Source of the DNA: Streptomyces sp. ISL-94 | Lineage (GTDB): Bacteria > Actinomycetota > Actinomycetes > Streptomycetales > Streptomycetaceae | Reading direction: 5' to 3' | Assembly (NCBI RefSeq): GCF_018614075.1 | Contig: NZ_JAGGOZ010000061.1 | Location: 1 to 32,780 of the forward strand | DNA length: 32,780 nucleotides | Part shown: piece by piece, positions 1-7,919 of the stretch | How positions within the stretch are numbered: position 1 is the stretch's first letter | How the letters are laid out: each line of letters opens with the position of its first letter | Program-made: the position numbers and the translations under genes | The notes under the pieces: generated by a model | Database searches by the model: none | What the model saw: the letters and a program-made list of their open reading frames with translations, nothing else | What the model was told of the DNA's origin: nothing

Positions 1-303
1 GTCGCTTTGACCGGCTCTGTTGTTGTGTTGACCAGCGATCTGGCCCCTGCTGCTTCGCAGGGCCAGATCGCTGGTCAGGAGGCGCGCGTCGAGTCCCGCA
101 TCGCGCTGCCCGGTGGCGCCGCGGCTACCTCGACGCCCAGAGAGGGGCCTACGGACAGAAACAGTCCCCGGCGTCCTACTGTTCAAGGGGTATACGCAGG
201 TCGCTCCGAGGGGGAGATCCGGCCGTCGCCGGCACGGACCCGGGACGTAAACTGAAAGCACCCCGCGTCGTGCTCGCCAGAGAGCCCGACGGAAGGTGCT
301 GGC
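1..303. other. Left-edge intergenic region
   Basis: No convincing gene is seen in these 303 bases. An open frame from a TTG at 7 to 255 exists, but its first third is made of a large hairpin (29-77), it has no clear ribosome-binding site and the peptide has no family resemblance. The right part is the leader of the sulfite oxidase-like gene, with a GGAAGG Shine-Dalgarno at about 292-297. A GGGGTATAC string near 187-195 resembles half of a CsoR/CstR-type operator, but no matching second half is visible. Confidence 0.5.
29..77. terminator. Strong 18-bp hairpin, probable terminator
   Basis: Bases 29-46 (TGACCAGCGATCTGGCCC) are perfectly complementary to 60-77. After one bulged C, a further 3 bp close a hexaloop TGCTTC (51-56). 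There is no T-tract, which is usual for high-GC actinomycete terminators. It probably ends transcription of a gene lying left of the window and insulates the sulfur operon. Confidence 0.55.
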
Positions 304-1422
304 ATGACCGCATCGCCGATTGCACGCGGGTCCGGTGCCACGGCTTGGGCACCTGAGACAGTCACGGCCGACCCGTACAACGCTCAGACACCCTCGGCCG
401 CACTGGCCGAGCCGGTCACACCTGTCGGTGCATTCTTCGTACGCGATCACTTCGGCATACCGCGGACGAGTCCCCGACGTTGGCGGCTGCGGCTCGGCGG
501 CGCCGTCGCCGCGCCGTTCGACATCAGCTATGTCGACCTGTGCGCGATGCCGGGCCGGGAGCTCGACGTCGTACTGGAATGCGCGGGCAACGGCCGCAGC
601 CTGATGAGACCCCGTCCGGAGGGTCTGCCATGGGGCGAGAGTGCGGTCGGGTGCGCACATTTCGCAGGCGTGCCGTTCCGCTCCCTCGCCAGCCAGGCCC
701 GGATCGAGCCGGCCGCCGTGGAGATCGTCTTCGCCGGAGCCGACTCCGGTACGGTCCACGGCCGCCGGGCGGCCTTCGAACGCAGCCTCCCGCTCGCCGT
801 GGCTCTGCACCCGGACACCCTCCTCGTCACCCACATGAACGGCGAGCCGCTCGCGCCGGAGCACGGGGCCCCGGTCCGCCTCGTGGTCCCCGGCCGGTAC
901 GCGGTCGCCGACGTGAAGTGGCTGGTCGAGGTGCGGGCCGTCACGGAGCCCTTCGCCGGCGTCTTCCAGGCCGAGGAGTACGTCTACGTCGCCTCGCGCG
1001 GCACCCCCGACGGACCCGTGACCACGGTGAGGATCAAGTCGCTCATCACCGCACCCGAGCCGGGCTCGGCACTGCGCCGCAGTGACGAGACCGTGGTGTG
1101 CGGACGGGCCTGGTCCGGCGGCGGTGTGCCGATCCGGCGCGTCGAGGTGCGGGCCGAAGACCAACGCGACGACGGCCACCAAGGTGAGCACCTTACCGGT
1201 GAGGGCGACGCGGCCTGGCACGACGCCGTGCTCGAGTCGCCGAGCGGGCCGTACGCCTGGACCGGCTGGTCGTACGCCTGGACCCCTCAGCGGCCTGGCC
1301 GGTACCGGCTGCTGGCCCGCGCGACCGACGCGCACGGTGACACCCAGCCGTCGCGGGCGCCGTGGAACGCCCACGGCTACGGCTGCAACCCTGTGGCAGC
1401 CGTCGAGGTGGCGATCGTATGA
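304..1422 (+). CDS. Sulfite oxidase-like molybdopterin oxidoreductase
   Basis: This 372-residue protein matches the sulfite oxidase family, which uses a molybdenum-molybdopterin cofactor to oxidise sulfite to sulfate. The cofactor domain covers roughly residues 40-240. It carries the family signature LECAGNGRS, with Cys93 as expected Mo ligand, and the PGRYAVADVKWL segment near 195-210. A Mo-co dimerisation (Ig-like) domain follows from about 250. There is no Tat or Sec signal and no heme domain, so it is probably cytoplasmic with an unknown electron acceptor. The ATG has GGAAGG about 7 nt upstream. The gene is first of three, ending 21 nt before the persulfide dioxygenase-like gene, which suggests it removes sulfite made by the neighbours. 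Some family members reduce protein methionine sulfoxide (MsrP type), but the context favours sulfite. Confidence 0.85.
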   Translation: MTASPIARGSGATAWAPETVTADPYNAQTPSAALAEPVTPVGAFFVRDHFGIPRTSPRRWRLRLGGAVAAPFDISYVDLCAMPGRELDVVLECAGNGRSLMRPRPEGLPWGESAVGCAHFAGVPFRSLASQARIEPAAVEIVFAGADSGTVHGRRAAFERSLPLAVALHPDTLLVTHMNGEPLAPEHGAPVRLVVPGRYAVADVKWLVEVRAVTEPFAGVFQAEEYVYVASRGTPDGPVTTVRIKSLITAPEPGSALRRSDETVVCGRAWSGGGVPIRRVEVRAEDQRDDGHQGEHLTGEGDAAWHDAVLESPSGPYAWTGWSYAWTPQRPGRYRLLARATDAHGDTQPSRAPWNAHGYGCNPVAAVEVAIV

Positions 1423-1443
1423 GCGGCTCAGGAGCGTGACGGG

Positions 1444-2808
1444 ATGAACCGGATCGAGATCATGACCACCGCATCGCTCGGTGACACCAGTTATCTCCTC
1501 GTCAGTGGTGACGAGGCCGCGCTGGTCGATCCACAGCGGGACAGCTGGGATCTGGTGGAGTCCTGTACCTCCAGGGGGGTGCGGATGCGGTACGTCCTGG
1601 AGACGCATGTGCACAACGACTACGTCTCCGGCGCGCTGGAAGTCCGCGCGGCGACCGGGGCCACGGTGGCCGGCCCGGCCCGCGCGCCGTACGCCTTCGA
1701 CCATCTGGGGCTGGCGGAGGACGACGAGATCGTCGTCGGGGACGCGACCGTACGGGCGATGGAGACACCTGGGCACACCGCCGAGCACACCTCCTACCTC
1801 GTGTACGACAACGCTCTCGACCACACCCGGCAGGCGCCGACGGCCGTGTTCACCGGAGGCAGCCTCCTCGTCGGCAACGTCGGCCGCACCGACCTGGCCG
1901 GTGACGACCACACCGAGGAGCTCGCCCGGGCACAGTTCCGAACGCTGCGGAGGCTGGCCCTGCTGCCCGACGCTACCCGGGTGCTGCCGACGCACGGCGC
2001 GGGCAGCTCCTGTTCGGCCGGCCCGGTGTCGGGGGAGCGGACCACGACAGTGGGCGCGGAGCGGCGTGCCAACCCAGCCCTGACCCTGCAGGACGAGGAG
2101 GAATTCGTCAGCCGGCGGCTGCCGGGCTTGGCGCCGTACCCCGCGTACTTCCACCACATGGCGCCGATCAACCGGTCCGGGCCGGACGTGCTCGGTGGGC
2201 CGCCCATCCTCCGACCGCTCACACCGTCGATGGTGGAAGGGCTGGCCGGTGGCGGCGCGCAGATCATCGACGGGCGCGACCGCAGGACGTTCGCCGCGGC
2301 CCATCTGCCCGGCTCGCTCTGCGACGAGCTGGACGACCGCTTCGCGAATCTGGTCGGTGAGGTCGTGCCGTTCGGCACCCGCCTGGTTCTGGTGCTGCCG
2401 GAGCCGGCCGAGGACGCGGCACATGAGGCGATGCTTCAGCTGCTGCGGATCGGATACGAGAACGTCGCGGGATATCTGGCCGATGGCATCGGTGCCTGGG
2501 CCGCCGCCGGCCGGCCGCTGCGCAGCTTCCGCACCGCGAACGCGGCCGAGCTGGCCGGCCGCACCGCCGAAAGGCGGGTGCTCGACGTGCGCCCCGAGCG
2601 CCCCGAGGGCGGAATACCGGGCACGCTCGCCGTGCCCCTCGCCGAGCTGCCACGGCGGCTGGGCGAGCTGCCCCGAGACCGTGAGATCTGGACGGTCTGC
2701 GGCAGCGGCCGCCGGGCGACCATCGCGGCGAGTCTGCTCGACCTGGCGGGCATCCCCGTGACGGCGGTGGTCACGGGCGGTGTAGGGGACCTGATGCCGG
2801 CCGCATGA
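1444..2808 (+). CDS. Persulfide dioxygenase-like MBL protein fused to two rhodanese domains
   Basis: This 454-residue fusion resembles CstB/ETHE1-type enzymes that oxidise glutathione- or thiol-bound persulfide to sulfite or thiosulfate. The metallo-beta-lactamase domain (about 1-240) shows ETHVHNDYVSG with likely metal ligands His55, His57 and Asp59, then His111 (PGHTAEH), Asp150 (GRTD) and His184 (LPTHGAGSSC). A first rhodanese domain (about 258-357) lacks a Cys in its active loop, which reads VLVLPEP, so it is probably structural. The second (about 366-452) keeps Cys419 in VCGSGRRA and should be active. AGGAG stands 11 nt before the ATG. The gene lies between a sulfite oxidase-like gene and another rhodanese, pointing to reactive sulfur detoxification in the cytosol. 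Confidence 0.88.
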   Translation: MNRIEIMTTASLGDTSYLLVSGDEAALVDPQRDSWDLVESCTSRGVRMRYVLETHVHNDYVSGALEVRAATGATVAGPARAPYAFDHLGLAEDDEIVVGDATVRAMETPGHTAEHTSYLVYDNALDHTRQAPTAVFTGGSLLVGNVGRTDLAGDDHTEELARAQFRTLRRLALLPDATRVLPTHGAGSSCSAGPVSGERTTTVGAERRANPALTLQDEEEFVSRRLPGLAPYPAYFHHMAPINRSGPDVLGGPPILRPLTPSMVEGLAGGGAQIIDGRDRRTFAAAHLPGSLCDELDDRFANLVGEVVPFGTRLVLVLPEPAEDAAHEAMLQLLRIGYENVAGYLADGIGAWAAAGRPLRSFRTANAAELAGRTAERRVLDVRPERPEGGIPGTLAVPLAELPRRLGELPRDREIWTVCGSGRRATIAASLLDLAGIPVTAVVTGGVGDLMPAA

Positions 2809-2814
2809 CCTGGG

Positions 2815-2905
2815 AACGGAACAGAAGAGGAAGAAAGGGAGAGGAAGAAGGGGAGAGGGACGGAGAGGGACGGAGAGGGACGGAGAGGGACCGAGAGGAG
2901 GAGAC
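2815..2905 (+). repeat. Purine-only leader with 10-bp tandem repeat
   Basis: Between the stop of the persulfide dioxygenase gene and the next ATG the + strand is almost pure purine. The core is three exact copies of CGGAGAGGGA (2861-2890), flanked by the variants GGGAGAGGGA (2851-2860) and CCGAGAGGAG (2891-2900). Every unit contains a GGAG/GAGG Shine-Dalgarno-like core, so the transcript shows the ribosome a row of decoy or standby sites. Copy-number change would alter leader length, not the reading frame of the gene starting at 2907. Confidence 0.85.
2896..2901 (+). promoter_or_regulatory. Ribosome-binding site deciding the rhodanese start
   Basis: AGGAGG lies 5 nt before ATG 2907. The frame is open back to an ATG at 2805 that overlaps the upstream stop, but that start has no ribosome-binding site and would add 34 purine-encoded residues (Glu/Arg/Gly/Lys) not found in rhodaneses. 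Confidence 0.75.
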
Positions 2906-2906
2906 C

Positions 2907-3758
2907 ATGGGAGCCAACGGCTACGCGCATCCGGAGACACTCGTCGACTCTGCATGGCTGGCAGCCCACCTCGACGACGGTACGGTGCGCGTCATCGACG
3001 TGGACGAGGACACCACCGCCTACGAGCAGGGCCACATCCCGGGCTCAGTGGGCTGGAACTGGACCACGGACCTGCACGCCGCAGTCGGGCGGGACTACCT
3101 GGACCGGGACGCGCTGGGACAGCTGCTGGACAAGGCCGGCGTCGCGTACGACACCACCGTCGTCCTCTACGGAGGCAACAACAACTGGTTCGCCGCGTAC
3201 GCCTACTGGATCCTGCGGCTGCGCGGCTTCAACAAGGTGAAGCTGCTCGACGGTGGCCGCAAGAAGTGGGAGCTGGAGAGTCGCGAGATGACGAAGGAGG
3301 TCACGGAGTACAAGCACACCGGCTTCACCGTGACCGGCCAGGAGAACCCGCAGTTCCGCGCGTTGCGCGGCGAGGTGCTGGACAGTCTGGGCTCCGGCGT
3401 CCACATGGTCGACGTCCGGTCCCCGGAGGAGTTCCGGGGAGAGAAGCTGGCACCTCCTCACCTGCCGCAGGAGCAGGCTCAGGTGCCGGGCCACATCCCC
3501 GGCGCGTCCAATGTCCCCTGGGCGCAGGCGGCCAACGATGACGGGACCTTCAAGTCGGCTGCTGAACTCAAGGAGCTCTACCTGGGGAAGGACATCACGC
3601 CCGACCGCGAGGTCATTGCATACTGCCGCATCGGCGAGCGCTCCTCGCACACCTGGTTCGCGCTCCACGAACTACTCGGCTACCCGGACGTGAAGAACTA
3701 CGACGGCTCCTGGACCGAGTACGGCTCGCTGGTGTGCGTCCCTGTCTCGATGGGGTGA
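2907..3758 (+). CDS. Thiosulfate sulfurtransferase (tandem rhodanese)
   Basis: This 283-residue protein has the two-domain architecture and size of actinobacterial thiosulfate sulfurtransferases (SseA/CysA2 type). The N-terminal domain (about 8-130) is catalytically silent. The C-terminal domain (about 150-280) carries the persulfide-forming Cys240 in YCRIGERSSHTW, a signature typical of this group. It transfers sulfane sulfur from thiosulfate or a persulfide to an acceptor such as cyanide or a thiol. It is the third gene of the sulfur cassette, 98 nt after the persulfide dioxygenase fusion. It probably handles the thiosulfate or persulfide pool linking H2S oxidation to sulfite. The start is fixed by AGGAGG at 2896-2901. 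Confidence 0.9.
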   Translation: MGANGYAHPETLVDSAWLAAHLDDGTVRVIDVDEDTTAYEQGHIPGSVGWNWTTDLHAAVGRDYLDRDALGQLLDKAGVAYDTTVVLYGGNNNWFAAYAYWILRLRGFNKVKLLDGGRKKWELESREMTKEVTEYKHTGFTVTGQENPQFRALRGEVLDSLGSGVHMVDVRSPEEFRGEKLAPPHLPQEQAQVPGHIPGASNVPWAQAANDDGTFKSAAELKELYLGKDITPDREVIAYCRIGERSSHTWFALHELLGYPDVKNYDGSWTEYGSLVCVPVSMG

Positions 3759-4038
3759 CGGACGCGGCAAGCCGGGCGACGCGGCTCGGGCGGCGGGGAA
3801 CGGGCCGCCGCGGCCCGCCATGCGGTGTCGCGGGCCGCGAAGCGCCACGGCCCCGGCCGTCATCCGCATCGATGTGACGGCCTGCAGTGGAAATTACGTG
3901 CCGACACGTGTGCGACTGCCCGCTTCCGCCAGAGAACACGGCAGGACCGCTCGGGATGCAGGCTGAGCCCGTCGCCGCTCGGGGCGGCGGGCGAGTTCGT
4001 CGGTGACTACGCGACCTGGCTGACTCCCCGAAGCAGGC
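3759..4038. other. Convergent intergenic region
   Basis: About 280 bases separate the rhodanese (+) from the helicase (-). I see no credible gene. The only structure is a compact palindrome, GGGCCGCCGCGGCCC at 3802-3816, which could fold as a short GC hairpin 44 nt after the rhodanese stop and contribute to termination. Confidence 0.4.
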
Positions 4039-6174
4039 CTAGCGCACCGCGTCGGCCTCCACCAGGTACTCACTCGGCTTGCCCGACCATGACACGTACA
4101 GCCCGTCCCGGGCACGTGTGCACGCGACGAACAGGAGACAGCGTTCCGCGAGGAGGTCGGCGTCGTGCTGGAGGCGGTCGACGTCGGCCGGGGTCACCGC
4201 CCTCGGGTACGGCAGGGCTCCGTCACTCACGCCGATGACGGCGACATACCGGTACTCCAGCCCCTTGAAGGAGTGCATCGTGCCGATCTGCACGGCCTCC
4301 GAGTCCGCTGGGATCTCACCCCGCAGGCGTACCACGGGGATGCCGGCCGCCTTGAGCCACTCCGCGGCCCGGTCGCAGTTCTTGTTGAACCGGGCACTCA
4401 CCCCGATCTCGCCTGGGGCGATCCCCGCGTCGAGCCATCGGCGTACTTGCTCCACGAGCGCGTTGAGTTCGGCTTCCTCCGAGTCCGCCCCGTACACCTC
4501 CGGCCCCTTGCCGTGCAGGGCCGACCGGTAGCCGAGCAGCGTCTCGTTTCCGGCGTCGTCGGCCAGCTGCTCGAAGGGGCGGCCGACCAGAAGAGCGGTG
4601 GACCAGCTGAGGATCTCGTGGGTGGACCGGTAGTTCTTGCGCATCTTCGCCGACCGGCCCGTGACCTTGATCCCGACGGTCTTCAGGGACACCTTCGAAT
4701 CGTAGATGCGCTGGTGGGGGTCGCCCGCGATGAACAGGTCGTCGGGGCGGGCGGGCGTGGCGGCGCGCAGGAGCCGCCACTGGGTGGGGTGGAGGTCCTG
4801 GGCCTCGTCGACGACGACGTGCCGGTAGCGCGGGCCGCCCACCGCCAGGATGTCGGCGGCCTCGGCGCAGGTACCGAGGTAGGTGCGCACCCCGTCGGCG
4901 GTCAACCGGTCGGTGAATTCCTCGATGGCGCCCCATACGAGGGCGCGGGCGGCGGCGGGGAGGGCGCTGCCGCGTCCGCGCCGCTCGCAGGCCAGGTAGT
5001 CGTCCCGGGTGCGGAGGTTCTGGGCCAGTACGACGTGCTTGTACTCCTGGGCGAGGAACTGGGCGGTGCCGGCGAACCCGGTGGCCCGGGCGGCCTGCGC
5101 CCAGCGGGTCTCCTCCTCGGCGCCTCGTAGCGGCCTTCGTGAGGTGGACACGACACGGCCGGCGAACGCGTCGACGGTCATGATGTCCACGCGGTCACGC
5201 AGGGCCTCGTCCTCCACGAGGGTGGCCAGGCCGGTGCGCAGCGCCGCCACGAGGGCATGGGTGTAGGTGGTCAGCAGGATGCGGTCGCCGTCGCGCAGGT
5301 GCCTCAGCAGGTGGCGCACCCGGTGCAGTGCGACGACGGTCTTGCCCGTGCCGGGACCGCCGGTGACCTGGGCCGGGCCGGAGTAGGAGGCCCGGTAGGC
5401 GACCTTGTGCTGGGAGGGGTGGAGGAAGACCCGCCAGGCCTCGAAGGGCTTGTCGAGGATCTCTCGCAGTTCCTCAGAGGCGGTGACGAGCGCGATGCGG
5501 GTACGGGTGCGGTGGATGGCGGTGGCGTAGTCGGCGGTGTCCACCGGCTCGTCGGAGGCCGTGGCGAGGTTGACGGAGACCACGTCCCGCCACACCTCCT
5601 CCACCGTGAAACCGGCGGCCAGGTACTCCAGGACCTCGCGCTGGTCCTGCGGGAAGTACGGCGCGAAGATCTCCAGCTGTTCGAGGTCGGTGAGGGCGCG
5701 GGCCTGGCGCAGGGTGGTCTCGTCGATACCGAGCGCCGCCAGGTCCCCATCGGAGACGTTCGCGAACAGCCGTTGGTCGGGCGCCGGGGCGATGCGCTCG
5801 TAGGCGGGGGTGAGTTCGTCGAGCATCGCGATGTCGCGGATCTCCACTGCCTGCGTGACGGTGTTGATGCTCGCCTTCTGTTTGATCGCCCAGTCGATCG
5901 CCTTGTCGTGCGGCATCACCCGGAGCAGGACGTACGTGTCGCCGGTGTCGGGTGCCAGGACGACGCCCCGGGTGCCCTGGTCGATGCGGATGGTGCGGAT
6001 GTGCGGGTCGCGGGCGCGCTTCAGGGTCTCCAGTTTCAGACCGGGGTCCTTGAACAGCTGGTCGAGAGTGAGTCGTTCGAACTTCTCCCAGGCGTCGAAC
6101 ACCCCCTGCTTGACGGTGCCCTGAAGCTTGCCGAGCTGGGCGCAGAAACCGATGTCGAAGGCGAGGTGGGGCAT
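4039..6174 (-). CDS. UvrD/Rep-like superfamily 1 helicase with N-terminal RelE-like domain
   Basis: The protein has 711 residues from ATG 6174. Residues 1-115 look like a RelE/ParE-fold toxin domain: a small helical start, then the beta-hairpin-like RTIRIDQGTRGVVLAP and YVLLRVMPHDKAIDWA segments. From about 265 it is a superfamily 1A helicase: Walker A GGPGTGKT (272-279), VDEAQD (455-460), GDPHQRIYD (484-492), NYRST (514-518) and a late VACTRAR motif VI. GGAGAG precedes the start by 8 nt. The frame stays open far upstream, but that part is the shadow of the kinase gene. It lies 41 nt behind the Ser/Thr kinase and is almost surely co-transcribed. It likely unwinds or translocates on DNA in repair or phage defence; the target is unknown. 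Confidence 0.85.
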   Translation of the reverse strand: MPHLAFDIGFCAQLGKLQGTVKQGVFDAWEKFERLTLDQLFKDPGLKLETLKRARDPHIRTIRIDQGTRGVVLAPDTGDTYVLLRVMPHDKAIDWAIKQKASINTVTQAVEIRDIAMLDELTPAYERIAPAPDQRLFANVSDGDLAALGIDETTLRQARALTDLEQLEIFAPYFPQDQREVLEYLAAGFTVEEVWRDVVSVNLATASDEPVDTADYATAIHRTRTRIALVTASEELREILDKPFEAWRVFLHPSQHKVAYRASYSGPAQVTGGPGTGKTVVALHRVRHLLRHLRDGDRILLTTYTHALVAALRTGLATLVEDEALRDRVDIMTVDAFAGRVVSTSRRPLRGAEEETRWAQAARATGFAGTAQFLAQEYKHVVLAQNLRTRDDYLACERRGRGSALPAAARALVWGAIEEFTDRLTADGVRTYLGTCAEAADILAVGGPRYRHVVVDEAQDLHPTQWRLLRAATPARPDDLFIAGDPHQRIYDSKVSLKTVGIKVTGRSAKMRKNYRSTHEILSWSTALLVGRPFEQLADDAGNETLLGYRSALHGKGPEVYGADSEEAELNALVEQVRRWLDAGIAPGEIGVSARFNKNCDRAAEWLKAAGIPVVRLRGEIPADSEAVQIGTMHSFKGLEYRYVAVIGVSDGALPYPRAVTPADVDRLQHDADLLAERCLLFVACTRARDGLYVSWSGKPSEYLVEADAVR

Positions 6175-6215
6175 GGTGCGGACTCTCCGGGAGGGGGTGG
6201 GGCAGGGTGGGCGGC

Positions 6216-7811
6216 TCAGGTGGCGGGACCGTCGAGGCCGAGGCGGATCAGGGCCAGCGCCTCGGCGATCTCCTGGGTCATCTCGTCGCCGGGCCCGAAC
6301 ACCACGCGCAGGTCTTCGTGGAGGGGTTCGAGGATGAGGCGGGCCTCGGCCGCCTGTCCTTGGGCGAGGAGCAGCATTCCGATGTCGCGGCGCAGTTCGA
6401 CGGCTTCCTCGCTGACGTCTCCGTCGACGGCCCGTACGACGTCGAGGACGCCCCGCAGCGCGGTGAGTGCGGCCGTGACCTGACCGAGTTCGGCGCGGCA
6501 GCGGGCGGCCTGGGCCCGGCAGGCGCGCGCCTGCTCGCCGGTGGTGCCGCCCGTGCGCGCATAGGCGTCGGCCAGGGCGTCGAACTCGGGCAGCGCGGCG
6601 CGGTAGTCGCCGCCGAGCAGCTGGATCGCGGCCCGCTGGGTCCGCAGCTCCAGGACCTGCCTGTTCTCGGAGCCCAGAGCGCGTGCGGCGGGCTCGATGA
6701 TCTCCCCGAGCACTTCGGCAGCCTGCGCGAACCGCTCCTCCTCCAGGAGGGCGTCGGAGTGCGCGTACGCCTCCTTGATCTCCTCGCGCAGCCGGGCCGG
6801 AACCGGCGCGGGCGCGGCCGGTACGCCGTTCAGGTCGGGCTGGACGGGCTGCTGCGCGCCGGTCCCGGCCTGCCGGCGGGCGCGCGGCGCGTAGGGGTTG
6901 CGGAAGATCCCGGTCGGGTCGGGCGCCCCGTCGGGCCCCGCCTCGCCGGGCGCGGGCTTCTGGCCGGGTGGCGGCAGGAACGGCCGCAGCCGCTCGTACA
7001 CCTCCTGCACGTCGGCGGGCCGCGCTTCCGGCGCCTTCAGCAGCAGGTGCAGGACGAGTTCCTCCAGGGCAGTCGGAACGTCGGGGCGCAGCGCGCGCAG
7101 CGGAGTGGGGGCGGCGCTGACGTGCTGGAACATCAGCGCGTACTCGTTGTCCGCCGAGAAGAGCGGCCGCCCGCTGAGGAGTTCGTGCAGCACGCAGCCG
7201 AGTGCGTACAGGTCGGCCTGCGGGGTGATGCGCCCGCCGCGCACCTGCTCGGGCGACATGTACTGGGAGGTGCCCATGGGGCTTCCGGTCGAGGTCAGCT
7301 TGGTGACGTCGGTCCGCAGGATGGCCGCGATGCCGAAGTCGAGGACCTTCACCGTCCCGTCGCGGGCGACGAGGATGTTGCCCGGCTTGAGGTCGCGGTG
7401 GATCACCGGCACCTCGTGGGCGTGTGAGAGCACGGTGGCGACCTGCGCCGCGACGGCCGCCGCCCAGCTCACCGGCAGGGGCCGGTCCGGTCGGACGTAG
7501 GCGGAGAGCGGGACCCCTTCGACCAGCTCCATCACCAGGAACAGCCGCTCGTACGCGTCGTCGAGCCCGGCGTCGTACACCTGCGGTACTCCGGGGTGCT
7601 GGATCCGAGCGGTGATGCGGGCTTCGCGGTGGAAGCGCTTGGTGAATTCCTGGGCCAGCTGTGGGGCGTTGGCCATGGCCTGGCGGCTGATCAGTTTCAC
7701 GGCGACGGGCCGGTCGAGCACGGCGTCGTAGCCGCGCCACACCTCTCCCATGCCGCCGCTGCCGAGCCCCTCCAGGAGTTCGTAACGACCGGCGATCGGC
7801 TGCTCCGGCAC
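6216..7811 (-). CDS. Soluble Hanks-type Ser/Thr kinase with TPR-like tail
   Basis: This 531-residue protein has a complete kinase domain (about 8-275): glycine loop GSGGMGEVW, Lys39 in VAVK, Glu63, HRDLKPGN (catalytic Asp140), DFG 158-160 and SPEQ. A Pro/Ala-rich linker (about 278-345) leads to an alpha-helical region (about 350-525) reading like tetratricopeptide repeats. Unlike PknB-type kinases it has no membrane segment and no PASTA domains, so it should act in the cytosol, with the repeats perhaps binding a partner or sensing a ligand. Start is GTG with a GGGGG stretch 4 nt upstream. It is first in an operon with the RelE-UvrD helicase, its most likely substrate or partner. Kinase-helicase pairing beside a restriction locus suggests a defence role. 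Confidence 0.9.
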   Translation of the reverse strand: MPEQPIAGRYELLEGLGSGGMGEVWRGYDAVLDRPVAVKLISRQAMANAPQLAQEFTKRFHREARITARIQHPGVPQVYDAGLDDAYERLFLVMELVEGVPLSAYVRPDRPLPVSWAAAVAAQVATVLSHAHEVPVIHRDLKPGNILVARDGTVKVLDFGIAAILRTDVTKLTSTGSPMGTSQYMSPEQVRGGRITPQADLYALGCVLHELLSGRPLFSADNEYALMFQHVSAAPTPLRALRPDVPTALEELVLHLLLKAPEARPADVQEVYERLRPFLPPPGQKPAPGEAGPDGAPDPTGIFRNPYAPRARRQAGTGAQQPVQPDLNGVPAAPAPVPARLREEIKEAYAHSDALLEEERFAQAAEVLGEIIEPAARALGSENRQVLELRTQRAAIQLLGGDYRAALPEFDALADAYARTGGTTGEQARACRAQAARCRAELGQVTAALTALRGVLDVVRAVDGDVSEEAVELRRDIGMLLLAQGQAAEARLILEPLHEDLRVVFGPGDEMTQEIAEALALIRLGLDGPAT

Positions 7812-7865
7812 TGTGCCCCCGTACGTACGTCTGCTCGCCGGAGTGCGCGCTGCGGCACCGGCCTC

Positions 7866-7885
7866 GACTTGATCCGGGTCAAGTC
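7866..7885. promoter_or_regulatory. 20-bp palindrome upstream of the kinase gene
   Basis: GACTTGATCCGGGTCAAGTC is a perfect 7-6-7 dyad, 55 bp before the kinase GTG. On the minus strand its inner part reads TTGACC, which could be a -35 box, but no good -10 follows. It is placed like the operator of a dimeric regulator of the kinase-helicase operon. The HTH product at 8533 is a nearby candidate binder, though this is only proximity. Confidence 0.45.
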
Positions 7886-7919
7886 TCGCCGGTTCTGTGA
7901 TCTTCCGTCCAGCGATGTT

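Noticed and set aside
80..110. Possible tRNA T-arm (TCGAGTCCCGC)
   Set aside because: The flanking bases do not pair into a 5-bp stem and no acceptor or anticodon arm is present.
175..200. CsoR/CstR-like operator (GGGGTATAC)
   Set aside because: Only one half-site is seen; the opposite half does not match, so it may be chance.
7..255. Open frame of 82 residues starting with TTG
   Set aside because: It runs through the 29-77 hairpin, has no ribosome-binding site and no family resemblance.
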